A program made the position numbers and the translations under genes. Positions 50,679 through 59,130 of a stretch of 64,000 nucleotides of DNA are shown here, in pieces. This DNA comes from Pseudomonas sp. EpS/L25. GTDB lineage: Bacteria; Pseudomonadota; Gammaproteobacteria; Pseudomonadales; Pseudomonadaceae. How positions within the stretch are numbered: the stretch's first letter is position 1; each line of letters starts with the position of its first letter. The DNA is taken from NCBI RefSeq assembly GCF_001512295.1, contig NZ_LNUP01000015.1, forward strand, positions 775,323-839,322, written 5' to 3'. Below the pieces are notes generated by a model that made no database searches, was not told the DNA's origin, and saw nothing but the letters and a program-made list of their open reading frames with translations.

Positions 50679-52538
50679 TGCTCTGCCTCCGAGCCCTGCA
50701 GTTTGATGCTGGGATTGTCGAATGGCGGCTGAGCGAAGATTGAAGTGGGATCCTGCAGCAGATAGCCCTTGAGCGACTTGGATTTTCGCGGACCGATAAC
50801 TTCGCAAGTCCAGATGTTGAGGTTATCTGCCGTCTTGCGATTGATTTTGAGTTTCTCAAATGCACGCTGTACCAGTTGCCATGGATCGATGTCGCGCTCC
50901 TTTGCCTCCTTCTGCAGATGAGGGTGTTCTAGGGCATAGCGTTTGAAGAGCCCGGGACTCACCAAGAACGCGGTGCCAGCCACGGTGTGGATCATCGCCT
51001 TGGCATCGTTGATCACTAGCTTATGGGATAGGACTCCGTGACGAGCCCAGTCTATGAATGCCTGACCTAGCTCCGCTGCACCTGGTACTGCGACTGCGGC
51101 CGCAGAAAGATCTTCGACTGAGTGGGCTTCTTGATCATTTACAGCGATGTCGATAGTCGGTTGGTGCAGAGTGAGTGAGGCAGCTGAGGGTGTATGGCCA
51201 AAGAGTTCATCGGCCAATGCGAGGGTGTCTTCCATGGAGTCCAAACCGGTCTGGAATGCGGGCGGCGGCAGTGTTTCGGAATGGACGGTCTTTTGGAAGG
51301 ATGTGACATCCGTCACAGTATGTGTTATCGCGATTGGTGGCGAAGTGATATCGCTCGCGATATCGGCCCGCTGCTGCTCTGGCTCTCCACCGTCTGTCTG
51401 TTCGAGTGTAAGCGTTCCAGTAAATGGAGCTGGTCGATCTGCAGGATCTGGCCAGATCAGTGCAGGGGAGACCTTGAGTAAGGTGAAGGTGTTCTTCCAG
51501 CCGTGGCCGGTGTCGACCGTTGCCTTCCAGATAGCCTTGTCCTGGGCGTTGACCTGGATAATGGCCTGGTCCTGGATCAGGTTGAAGAATGGGGCGTTCG
51601 ACGTGGGGATACCCTCTACGCCTTGGGAGAGCATCAGTGCCCGCAGCTGGTCTGAGGCAGGCTTGCTGACGAGCCATAGCGCATCCTGGGTCAGCCACCC
51701 GTCCGAGGGCCCTTCTGGCTGGTTCAGCTTGAACTTCTCAATGACCAGGGTCCGCAACCCATCGGCCAGCTGCCGTTGGATCGTGTTCCTGGGGGGCCTC
51801 CATCGCACGTTGCGGGTTGGCGCCTAGCTCTTGGGCGACACTCGCCTGGTCGGCCTGGACGATCATCTCGCCCAGTACGCTGGCATGCTGGTATTGCCCG
51901 GCCAAGACGAAGATCAGCGATGACCATAGCTCGCGGTAGCCACTGAGCCAGTCCAGCACGTGGGGCGGCAGCACCTGGAAATAGACGAGTGCTGAGGCAG
52001 CACCATGAAGCTGGTAGTCGCGACCTTTGACGTATCTGAAGCGGTAGGGCTTCTCAATGCGACCGTGCCAGGGGTGCCATGGCTTGCCGTCCTCGAGGAC
52101 GACCTCGATGTCGACGGCGATCTTGCCCAAGTCGTGGAGGAGGGCGCCGTAGGCTACCGCTGCTGACCACGCTTCGGCCTGGGCTGCTTGTGACTCAGGC
52201 GGTGCGCCGATTGGAAGGAGGTAGTTCTGCCGGATCTTCAGTGCGTAGGCGACGATCTCCAGCCCGTGGTCGAGCAGGCCCCCGGGATAGGCATGGTGGT
52301 GGTTTTCCGAAGCTGGAAGCTGCTGGACCAGGTCAGCGTAGCGCCCGAGAGGATCTCGATAGAGTGAGGCGAACTGCTCGCGGGACAGCGACGTTCGCTG
52401 CCAGATGTTCTCGATGAGCTTCTGCCGGCGGGGGAGCGCCAGAAGATCCTGGCCTGCAGACGGCTGGGTGAAGCCCTGTTTGCTGAGACTTAGAGGCGCG
52501 GAGGGTGGGGCTTTCTTCCTGAAAAAGAGATCGAACAT
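50675..52538 (-). pseudogene. traI: MobH-type relaxase TraI, broken by a one-base frameshift
   Basis: Two overlapping frames together form one ~620-residue TraI_2/MobH relaxase. The N-terminal part (52538 down to about 51792) starts MFDLFFRKK and has the HD-type metal motifs HHHAYPGGLLDHG and GALLHDLGKIA. The C-terminal part starts at about 51790 and ends SIKLQGSEAEQ. They join at a C6 run (G6 on the plus strand, 51791-51796). With five C the reading would pass smoothly as EAPRNTIQRQ. As written, the first frame ends out of frame at 51738. It could be a true lesion, a slippage site or a sequencing error. Confidence 0.82.
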
Positions 52539-52769
52539 GGCATGCCCTTGGTAGTTCTTGGGCCTGCGTTGTCGATCAGCAGCGGTGAGCGAACAATGGT
52601 AAACCGCTATCACTGCTCGGAAGGTTGGGAAGGCGGATGGCTACTATGGTCAGGAGCCTGGGCCCCCTTTGCTGTTCGAAGCCGAAGGCGGAGCCCTTTC
52701 TGGTAGGGCTTTTACCCTTAGAGCTCCCTTCCATTCCCTCCTTTGCTCCAACCCATTTGGCCCTTTGGG
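52539..52769. other. Intergenic stretch upstream of traI with a small hairpin
   Basis: No gene seen. AGCCCT (52692-52697) and AGGGCT (52705-52710) form a short stem followed by TTTT; it could be a weak terminator or part of a transfer origin, but nothing decides. Confidence 0.2.
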
Positions 52770-53123
52770 TTACTGGGGGCTGGCCAGATGTTCCTTGGGC
52801 TCCATTAGGTCGTGCAGCAGCCGCACTATCTCGATGACGTCGTCAGCCGCGATCCGGTAGAACACCACATGACGAGGCTGGCCGACGCGCTGCTCGGACG
52901 GGATACCCCTTTGGGCATGGGCCAGGTAGAGGCTGCGCAGACCTTCCTGTAGCTCATCGCGGGGAAGACTTACAGGTCCGTAGGGCTCGGCTGCGATCAA
53001 ATTGAAGCTGCTGACCAGCAGGCTTTGGTAGCGTTTCCGGGCCGCTGAGCCGAAATGCTGAGCGGAGTACACCAGGATGTCGGCCAGGTCCTGTCGGGCC
53101 TCGGCGGAGATACGGTACTTCAT
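52770..53123 (-). CDS. parE: RelE/ParE-family toxin
   Basis: 117 residues with the ParE fold signs: MKYRISAEARQDLADILVYS, conserved RSLYLAHAQR and HVVFYRIAADDVIEIVRLLHD. It probably acts on DNA gyrase, but RelE-type RNases look similar. Four bases after the antitoxin gene. Helps keep the ICE in the cell. Confidence 0.85.
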   Translation of the reverse strand: MKYRISAEARQDLADILVYSAQHFGSAARKRYQSLLVSSFNLIAAEPYGPVSLPRDELQEGLRSLYLAHAQRGIPSEQRVGQPRHVVFYRIAADDVIEIVRLLHDLMEPKEHLASPQ

Positions 53124-53127
53124 GGGT

Positions 53128-53409
53128 TCAGTGGCCTATGCGGCTGTCTTCAACCGACAAGCCTTCCAGGTACTGCTCCAGGTCCTCGCCGCTCACCTCA
53201 TCGAACCTTCCCTGCTCCAGTTGCTCAAGGGCTGGGCCCGTGGCGTTGCGCAAGGCTTCGACCTTGGCCGAGACCATGGCCTCTTGCTGAATCAGCAGGC
53301 GGAGTCCATTGCGCACCACCTCGCTGGCGTTTTGGTAGCGGCCGCTCGCTACCAAGCGATCAATCTCGTTGGAAAGCGGGTCTGGGATGACGATATTTCG
53401 GGTGGGCAT
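53128..53409 (-). CDS. parD: ParD-like ribbon-helix-helix antitoxin
   Basis: 93 residues: an N-terminal ribbon-helix-helix (NIVIPDPLSNEIDRLVASGR, YQNASEVVRNGLRLL) and an acidic C-terminal toxin-binding tail. TTGGAG precedes the ATG. It should bind its own promoter and block the toxin. Confidence 0.88.
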   Translation of the reverse strand: MPTRNIVIPDPLSNEIDRLVASGRYQNASEVVRNGLRLLIQQEAMVSAKVEALRNATGPALEQLEQGRFDEVSGEDLEQYLEGLSVEDSRIGH

Positions 53410-53435
53410 GGCGACTCCAAGGGGGAGATGAAGGC

Positions 53436-53465
53436 AAGTGGCATCTTATGCCATGGCACTTGCGA
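53436..53465. promoter_or_regulatory. Palindromic operator of the toxin-antitoxin pair
   Basis: CAAGTG...CACTTG encloses GGCATCTTATGCC (53440-53452), about 30 bases upstream of parD. Nested inverted repeats are typical autoregulation sites for ParD. Confidence 0.45.
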
Positions 53466-53532
53466 CGTCATCAATTGCGGCGTATAAGTGCCACCATAGA
53501 GCCATCGCGCTCCATGGAATGAGGCAGTAGCC

Positions 53533-53886
53533 ATGACCACTCGCAAACCGGGATCTACCGAAGACTGGACGCACCTTGGAAAGCTGGATACGAGCCGTTT
53601 GCTCGTACGGGCTGAGGGCAGCATTTGGAACGGTTTGGCTGCAGTCGGTGTTCCGGTCAGCATCATCAATGTGTTGAAATGGTCTGTGCGTGGGGCTGTA
53701 TTGGCTGCTGCCGCAGTCTATTCCCTCTATCTCTTTGTACCGTTGATGCTTGCGCTGAGCTACCTATGGCTGGCATCCAATGGCTCGTTGAGCACGGGTG
53801 ATACCGATGTGGATGCTCCATACGGTCGTGATGTCTTTGGGCACCCTCTAGATTCGTCGGGTAGCAGAGATGAGTGGCGATTGTGA
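53533..53886 (+). CDS. DUF3742 family ICE protein
   Basis: 117 residues with one or two hydrophobic helices around residues 50-80 (SVRGAVLAAAAVYSLYLFVP), and the VDAPYGRDVFGHPLD tail seen in DUF3742 proteins of such ICEs. Runs opposite to the neighbours. Function unknown. Confidence 0.75.
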   Translation: MTTRKPGSTEDWTHLGKLDTSRLLVRAEGSIWNGLAAVGVPVSIINVLKWSVRGAVLAAAAVYSLYLFVPLMLALSYLWLASNGSLSTGDTDVDAPYGRDVFGHPLDSSGSRDEWRL

Positions 53887-53936
53887 GGAAGCCGATTTCA
53901 AGACTAGCCGTGAAATCGGTTCCCTTTAGTTCAGCC

Positions 53937-55475
53937 CTATTTTGCACCTACGGCCTTCGTCACAACCTCCCCGCCAGTCTGTCCTGCTGATCTTGCAGGT
54001 TCGGTTCCCTTCGCCAGCCCCATAACCAAATCTCCTACCTTCACCCCCGCCCAACTCATGGCTGTTATCCAAAACGCCGGCAGCACCAAGAACATCGTGC
54101 CCATTACGAAGTCCAGCAGCAGGTCGCCCTGGGCGTTGTTCATGCCCATCATGATGTTGAAGTTCAGGTGGGGAGAGGCGCCCATGATGTTGCCGTACAA
54201 GGCGTCGAGGATCGTGCTGTCGACCCAGCGGGCCAGCTGCAGCCAGAAGTCGACAAAGATCAGCGCGAACTGGGCAAAGGTCAGCGTCATGGCAACCTTC
54301 AAATCATAGGTCCCCAGCACCAGCACGATGGGGATGCAGATGATGAAGGCCATCTTCAGGAAGGCCAGGACCATCGGCGCTGCCTGTCGCACACTGTCGA
54401 TGGCCGGGTACATTGCGATGGAGCCTACCGCCTGACCTGCAGTGGCCGTGACTCGCGAGATGCTGCTGCCAATGCTGCCGCCTACCTGGCCGCCGTAGTC
54501 GCCATAGACCTGCCCTTGGGTCAGCACCTGCTTGCGGGGCGATACCAGGTCGCGGATCACCTGGTCCTCTACCTCTTGCTGGTTCATCAGTTTCGCCCAT
54601 TGGGCGAGCTGAGTGATCAGGCTGGGCTCCACCGCCGCTAACAGCCGCGCACGCAATCCGATTGTGCCGTCAGACCACCACTGCGAGCAGGTTGGGTAGC
54701 CGCCGCCTCCGGTGGTCTCGGCCAGTCCCGCATCCCGCGTTTTGTCGTAGGGCCAGGCCTTGCGCGGCGTGTGTGAGCGAAAGCCTGAAGCACCATCGCT
54801 GTAGTAGCCGCTGGTGCTCAGAAAGAATTTCGAGCCAATCCAGCTGACATCTTCGAACTGCGATGCGGACAGGTTCGGCTGCGTCATGAACAGCTTGGCT
54901 CGGGCCTGGGCGTAGCAGTCATTTGTGAAGTCCGCGACCTCCTGGGCCAGCAGCGGATTGCCAATCCGGGTAGCGTTCACCTCCATGCGTAGCTGTTGCA
55001 GATCCAGTCCGCATGGAATGCCAGTGACCGCACCCGCGGTAAAGCCCTTCGAGAGGGCATGTACTACTGCCCACCAGATGGGAATCCGGGCGCTCTTGCC
55101 ATTGAGGGTGCTGAAGCTGGTGCCCCACCCCGTCTCGGATGGCTTCAGCACGTCGACCTGACACTGCTTGGAGCGTGTCTTATCGTACTCAAGGGTGGAG
55201 AAACTCAGCACCGAGTTCGGCAAGGGCATGAGCCCGAGCATGATGACGAAGATGGCGACATAGAATCGGTTTTCGATCCGCGCCAGGCTCAGCGCCCCCT
55301 TGTTGCCCTCGTCTTGGCCTTCGCCGCGGGCGCGCAACCATTCCTGGATGACGATGGCGGCAAAGGGCGCTGCGAACAGGCCGGTGCTCCCGATCAGATC
55401 CCAGATGGCGCCATTGATCAGCCAGCCCACCAGCGTGAGGTAATACTCAAGGTAGTCGTTCGTGTAGAGGGCCAT
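53937..55475 (-). CDS. TraG N-terminal-domain conjugation membrane protein
   Basis: 512 residues from ATG at 55475. Several helices are seen at both ends (e.g. ICIPIVLVLGTYDLKVAMTL, FQFALIF-type) with a large central loop, as in TraG_N proteins that help mating-pair formation in PFL_47xx ICEs. Part of a four-gene minus-strand block. Confidence 0.82.
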   Translation of the reverse strand: MALYTNDYLEYYLTLVGWLINGAIWDLIGSTGLFAAPFAAIVIQEWLRARGEGQDEGNKGALSLARIENRFYVAIFVIMLGLMPLPNSVLSFSTLEYDKTRSKQCQVDVLKPSETGWGTSFSTLNGKSARIPIWWAVVHALSKGFTAGAVTGIPCGLDLQQLRMEVNATRIGNPLLAQEVADFTNDCYAQARAKLFMTQPNLSASQFEDVSWIGSKFFLSTSGYYSDGASGFRSHTPRKAWPYDKTRDAGLAETTGGGGYPTCSQWWSDGTIGLRARLLAAVEPSLITQLAQWAKLMNQQEVEDQVIRDLVSPRKQVLTQGQVYGDYGGQVGGSIGSSISRVTATAGQAVGSIAMYPAIDSVRQAAPMVLAFLKMAFIICIPIVLVLGTYDLKVAMTLTFAQFALIFVDFWLQLARWVDSTILDALYGNIMGASPHLNFNIMMGMNNAQGDLLLDFVMGTMFLVLPAFWITAMSWAGVKVGDLVMGLAKGTEPARSAGQTGGEVVTKAVGAK

Positions 55476-55497
55476 AGGTGTCTTTCTCTGTGTGGCG

Positions 55498-55878
55498 CTA
55501 CAGGTGGAGTTGCAGTTCGTAGAGCGCAATGACGGCGATCGCCAACCACTCACACCGGGCCAGGCGCCCGGCACCTTCTGGCAGCTTTCGCAACCGCTGG
55601 CGGACTGGCCACCAGCCGGCTGCCAGGGCCGCATACACGAGCAATCTCCAAACCTGCAGACCGCTACGGTGGGCCTCCGCCCACCGCCGGTAACCTGCAA
55701 CGTTGCCAAACAGCTGTTGGATCAGCAGGCTACAGGCCAGCGCCAGTAGCACCGTGGTAAGCAAGATCACCGCTACCCAAGCGAAGCCCTTCAAGCCGCC
55801 CTTGGCGAGTCGCAATACCGGGTTCTGCTTCCGCTCGCGGTTGACCTGCGGACGGCGGTCCGAAGAAACATTGCTCAT
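55498..55878 (-). CDS. Small ICE membrane protein
   Basis: 126 residues, with three likely transmembrane helices (AWVAVILLTTVLLALACSLL; VYAALAAGWWPV; LAIAVIALYELQL). Sits between the TIGR03755 and TraG-N genes as in related ICEs. ATG at 55878 has AAGGG nine bases upstream; the ATG at 55884 is too close. Confidence 0.72.
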   Translation of the reverse strand: MSNVSSDRRPQVNRERKQNPVLRLAKGGLKGFAWVAVILLTTVLLALACSLLIQQLFGNVAGYRRWAEAHRSGLQVWRLLVYAALAAGWWPVRQRLRKLPEGAGRLARCEWLAIAVIALYELQLHL

Positions 55879-55880
55879 GA

Positions 55881-57254
55881 TCATTCGCCCTTCTTGACGG
55901 GGTTTTCGACGCGATCCAGTCGGTTCGGCATGGGGTCGCCCTGGAAGATGGTCTTGGAAGCATCCTTGCGCAGCGCAGCGCGCTGCAGGATGGTGGTGGG
56001 CGAGTTGCCGGCCAGCTCTCGGCGCATGTCCAGCTCGGTCTTGAGGTTCTGGATCTCGGTCTGCAGGTTGGCGGCGTTCTGATCGACCTGCTGCTGGGCG
56101 ACCTGGTTGGCCGCGACATTGGGCTCCTGCCGGCCGGCGGCCAGGGTGCGCGTCAGGGACAGCGCCTTCTCGATGACATCGGCTAGGGAGACTTCAGACA
56201 CGAGCCGCTTGGCCAGCACGTCCTGGTCCTGCTCGGTGCGTAGCGACTCGATAATGCCCCGGGTGATCGGGATGGAGTTGCTACCCGCCGCGGCCAGGTT
56301 CTCGGCTGTCATCGGCTGGGTGCCGGCGATCAGCGCATTCACCGCCTTGAGCTTGGTGTCGTAGGTTTCCTGGATCAGCGGCGTCAGGCCGGCCCCGGCC
56401 TGGGTCACGGTCTTCTGGCAGTTGTCGCAGGTCTGCTGCTGTTGCTCGCCCAGTACGCGGGTGGCGAACGTCGCGGCTTCTTGCGGCGAGGACCAGGTAC
56501 TGCAGACGAGACCACCGTTGCAGCTGCTGGCCGGGATCGAGCCGGTGGCGGTGGGCGAGCGGCCGCTCAGCAGGTTGTAACCGGCCTTGGTGACGTCACT
56601 GACCACCTTGATGGGCGGCTGGCTGCTGCCGCCAGCCTTGCTCCCGCCGACCCAGGTCACGCCCTCGTTCCCGCTTTTCTGCTCGACTTGGTTGATGGCA
56701 GCGACGGCGTCGGTGGTGCCGGCGGCGGCCGACTTCATCGCTTCCCCCTCGGCGAGCTTGTTCCAGCCGACCTGGCCGCCGGCGACATCGAGCATCTTGT
56801 CGGCGATCGCGCGGCAGGTGCCCTTCGAGCGATCGAAGTCCAGGCGCGCCTGGCCAATGCCGTTGGTGATGAGGTTGTACAGGCCCGGGTTGGCGCGTTG
56901 CAGGATAAGTCCGGGGAGGGAGCCGACGGCGGCAGTGGCATTCTGCAGTACCGAACTCATGATGGTCTGGAAGCCTTGGGTGACGCCGTTGAGCTGGTTC
57001 TGCAGGGTGTTGGTCAGGCTCATGTTTCCGCAGATCAGGTTGGTGTTCCAGCCACCGCCAATCTGGAGGCTGTCCATGTTGCCAACGCTGCCCATCGACA
57101 CGGCGTTGCCGCCGCCGATGCTGTAGAGCACGTCGTCGCCGATGACGCTGCCCTGTTTTTGCACGCGATAGGGCTCGACTGCCTGAACAGCGCTGCCGAG
57201 GAGAAGACCGGCCAAGCAGGTGCTGGCCAGCAGGGTGAGGCGAATGGTGCTCAT
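55881..57254 (-). CDS. Integrating conjugative element protein, PFL_4711 (TIGR03755) family
   Basis: 457 residues with a signal peptide (LLASTCLAGLLLGSAVQA) and a periplasmic body with Cys pairs (TCDNCQ, SSCNGGLVC). TraH-like role in mating-pair stabilisation is inferred. GGGAG precedes 57254; an ATG at 57275 overlaps the previous stop and is an alternative. Confidence 0.85.
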   Translation of the reverse strand: MSTIRLTLLASTCLAGLLLGSAVQAVEPYRVQKQGSVIGDDVLYSIGGGNAVSMGSVGNMDSLQIGGGWNTNLICGNMSLTNTLQNQLNGVTQGFQTIMSSVLQNATAAVGSLPGLILQRANPGLYNLITNGIGQARLDFDRSKGTCRAIADKMLDVAGGQVGWNKLAEGEAMKSAAAGTTDAVAAINQVEQKSGNEGVTWVGGSKAGGSSQPPIKVVSDVTKAGYNLLSGRSPTATGSIPASSCNGGLVCSTWSSPQEAATFATRVLGEQQQQTCDNCQKTVTQAGAGLTPLIQETYDTKLKAVNALIAGTQPMTAENLAAAGSNSIPITRGIIESLRTEQDQDVLAKRLVSEVSLADVIEKALSLTRTLAAGRQEPNVAANQVAQQQVDQNAANLQTEIQNLKTELDMRRELAGNSPTTILQRAALRKDASKTIFQGDPMPNRLDRVENPVKKGE

Positions 57255-57271
57255 GATCGACGGCTCCCTGA

Positions 57272-58213
57272 TCATTGAAAGTCGGTACTGCCCAGGAAGA
57301 CCTGGCCTTCACGCTTGCAGCAGCTGTAGGGGCGCCACAGCGCCCAGGCATAGGCGCCCACGGCGTCTTGGACGTGTGGACCTGGGTTGGGAAAGGCCGC
57401 GCAGCTCTGGCTCAGCGTGGGCGTGAGCTCCTGCCACTTGCCGGTGGTGGCGTCGCCCTCGAGCAGCTCACCAGCGGGCCAGTAGCCGTCTTCGGCCTGG
57501 GCCAGCAGCGACTGGTAGACGTGGATCTGGCCCGAGCGCGTGACCACGTCGCCGGCGCGCTGGGCCATGACCGCGGCGGCCTTGTAGTCGTCGGGCTGAT
57601 GCAGGAAGCCGCTGCGCGGATAGACGTTGCCCCAGAGGTCGCCGGACAGGGTGCTGCCTACCTCACGTTTGCCAGGGATCAGGGCCTCGGGATAGACCAT
57701 CTCGGGGATGCCGTACCGCCAAGCCAGGTAGTCGTAGTTGCTCAGCAGGTAGGGCATGTAGGCCGTGCCGGCGCCCTTGCAGGTGTAGCCGGATCCGCTG
57801 GCAAACTGGCTGAAGGCGTAGCCGCCCGGATGACCGATGACGTCGGCGTTCTTGAACTTGGCGATGCTGTTCTCGGGGGCATGATTGGTACCGGGGTCAC
57901 CTCCACCCGCAGCAACGCTGCTGACGGGACTGAAGGAGGCCATCTCCGTCCAGGGGTTTTCGCCGGTGTTGGCGTAGCTCGACACCACGGCGTCGGGCAC
58001 GAAGTGCCGTACCTTGACTGAGGTCTTCACCTGGCAGCTGTACGGGGTGCAGAACAGCCAGTAGCAGATGCCGACCACCTTGTATTCCAGGCAGTCTGGC
58101 GAGAGCGAGGACGACACGATGGTCGCCGTGGTGATCGCCGCCGTGGCCTGCAGGCTGGTGGTGAGGGGGATGGCCAGCGCGAGGCGCCGTAGCCGCTGTA
58201 GTGGCCGGCTCAT
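57272..58213 (-). CDS. Integrating conjugative element protein, PFL_4710 (TIGR03756) family
   Basis: 313 residues, TraU-like: signal peptide near SLQATA, many Cys (CLEYKVVGICYWLFCTPYSC), exported. ATGA overlap with the next upstream gene. Confidence 0.87.
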   Translation of the reverse strand: MSRPLQRLRRLALAIPLTTSLQATAAITTATIVSSSLSPDCLEYKVVGICYWLFCTPYSCQVKTSVKVRHFVPDAVVSSYANTGENPWTEMASFSPVSSVAAGGGDPGTNHAPENSIAKFKNADVIGHPGGYAFSQFASGSGYTCKGAGTAYMPYLLSNYDYLAWRYGIPEMVYPEALIPGKREVGSTLSGDLWGNVYPRSGFLHQPDDYKAAAVMAQRAGDVVTRSGQIHVYQSLLAQAEDGYWPAGELLEGDATTGKWQELTPTLSQSCAAFPNPGPHVQDAVGAYAWALWRPYSCCKREGQVFLGSTDFQ

Positions 58214-58647
58214 CGTCCGCTGCTCTGATAGCGCTCGATTCTGGCCACCGCCGCCGCCACGTCGGGCTGGCCGTAGACCACATAGCGGCGATCCACGACC
58301 ACGGCGGGCAGCTTGGTGACGCCCAGGCTCCAGACATCGGCGACGTCTTGGTGGGCCGTGGCGAGGTCACGGCCCAGCTGTTGGGCTGCGGCGGAACGCA
58401 GGCGCTGTTGCATCAGGGCTGCTGCTTGGCGCGGATCTGTGGGGAGGCCTTCGGAGAGCTGTTGCTCAAGGCGCTCTGGAGTGTCCAGCAGCACGACGCG
58501 GGCGCCGGCCAGGTTGACCAGCGGGTGGGCGTGGTCGGAGATCGCCAGGACGTCGGCGTGGGCCAATGGGAGGCAGCAGCTGGCCAGGACAAAGCCCAGC
58601 AGGCGGGCTTTCAGGCCTGCTGTGAGGGTAGGAGGGAAGATGGGCAT
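58210..58647 (-). CDS. Integrating conjugative element protein, PFL_4709 (TIGR03757) family
   Basis: 145 residues, signal peptide ending LPLAHA, then the family mark VTKLPAVVVDRRYVVYGQPD. TrbC/thioredoxin-like periplasmic protein for transfer. It starts the four-gene coupled block. Confidence 0.87.
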   Translation of the reverse strand: MPIFPPTLTAGLKARLLGFVLASCCLPLAHADVLAISDHAHPLVNLAGARVVLLDTPERLEQQLSEGLPTDPRQAAALMQQRLRSAAAQQLGRDLATAHQDVADVWSLGVTKLPAVVVDRRYVVYGQPDVAAAVARIERYQSSGR

Positions 58648-58946
58648 GCGCGGTACCAGGCAGATGAAGTGGCTGGTACAGAAAACGCGATCAGGTGGGC
58701 TGGGTCAGCGGGAAACCATATTCAGGTCGCTAGAGGTTGCAAAACCTTCCATATGGGACGCTTCGGTCCATGTGATGGGTGAGCCTGTATGCGTACATTC
58801 CCGGTTATCGGTTTTCAACTTCTTGAGTGTGGATGAGCCGGCAGCGCCTTGATAAATAGACTCGATTCATCAGCGGTGGTAATACGTCTGGCATTTTTGC
58901 GTGGTTGTTACTTGCTCAAGGTTTGGCAGGCCTACGAAGATTGATC

Positions 58947-59045
58947 ATGGGAAATGATTTTTTGCTATCGGATATTGTAGTGTTTATTAGTGTGATTTTA
59001 GTTGTGGCGAGAATCAATAAGTTTTCCGTCTTAAGGTTTTCATAA
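58947..59045 (+). CDS. Possible small hydrophobic peptide (32 residues)
   Basis: Reads MGNDFLLSDIVVFISVILVV then ARINKFSVLRFS, one likely membrane helix with a basic tail. Start codon ATG; ribosome-binding site weak (GAAGA). It may be a small membrane protein or a leader for the cargo operon, or chance in AT-rich DNA. Confidence 0.2.
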   Translation: MGNDFLLSDIVVFISVILVVARINKFSVLRFS

Positions 59046-59046
59046 G

Positions 59047-59066
59047 CTAACGCTCTCTATCGTTAG
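59047..59066. promoter_or_regulatory. Candidate operator upstream of the cargo operon
   Basis: CTAACG and CGTTAG, eight bases apart, with CATAAG flanking on both sides as a direct repeat (59041-59046 and 59068-59073). About 65 bases before the first cargo gene; looks like a dimeric repressor site. Confidence 0.4.
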
Positions 59067-59130
59067 TCATAAGTCGTCCAATCATGCGTGGCACCTCGCG
59101 TGTCGTTGATGCTGGCAATGGAGAGGAAGA

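Larger units (their letters stand above)
58648..59130. other. AT-rich gap upstream of the cargo operon
   Basis: About 480 bases whose right part is clearly AT-richer than the backbone. It holds an inverted repeat (59047-59066), a possible 32-residue frame (58947-59045) and the cargo promoter, otherwise no gene I can support. Confidence 0.5.
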
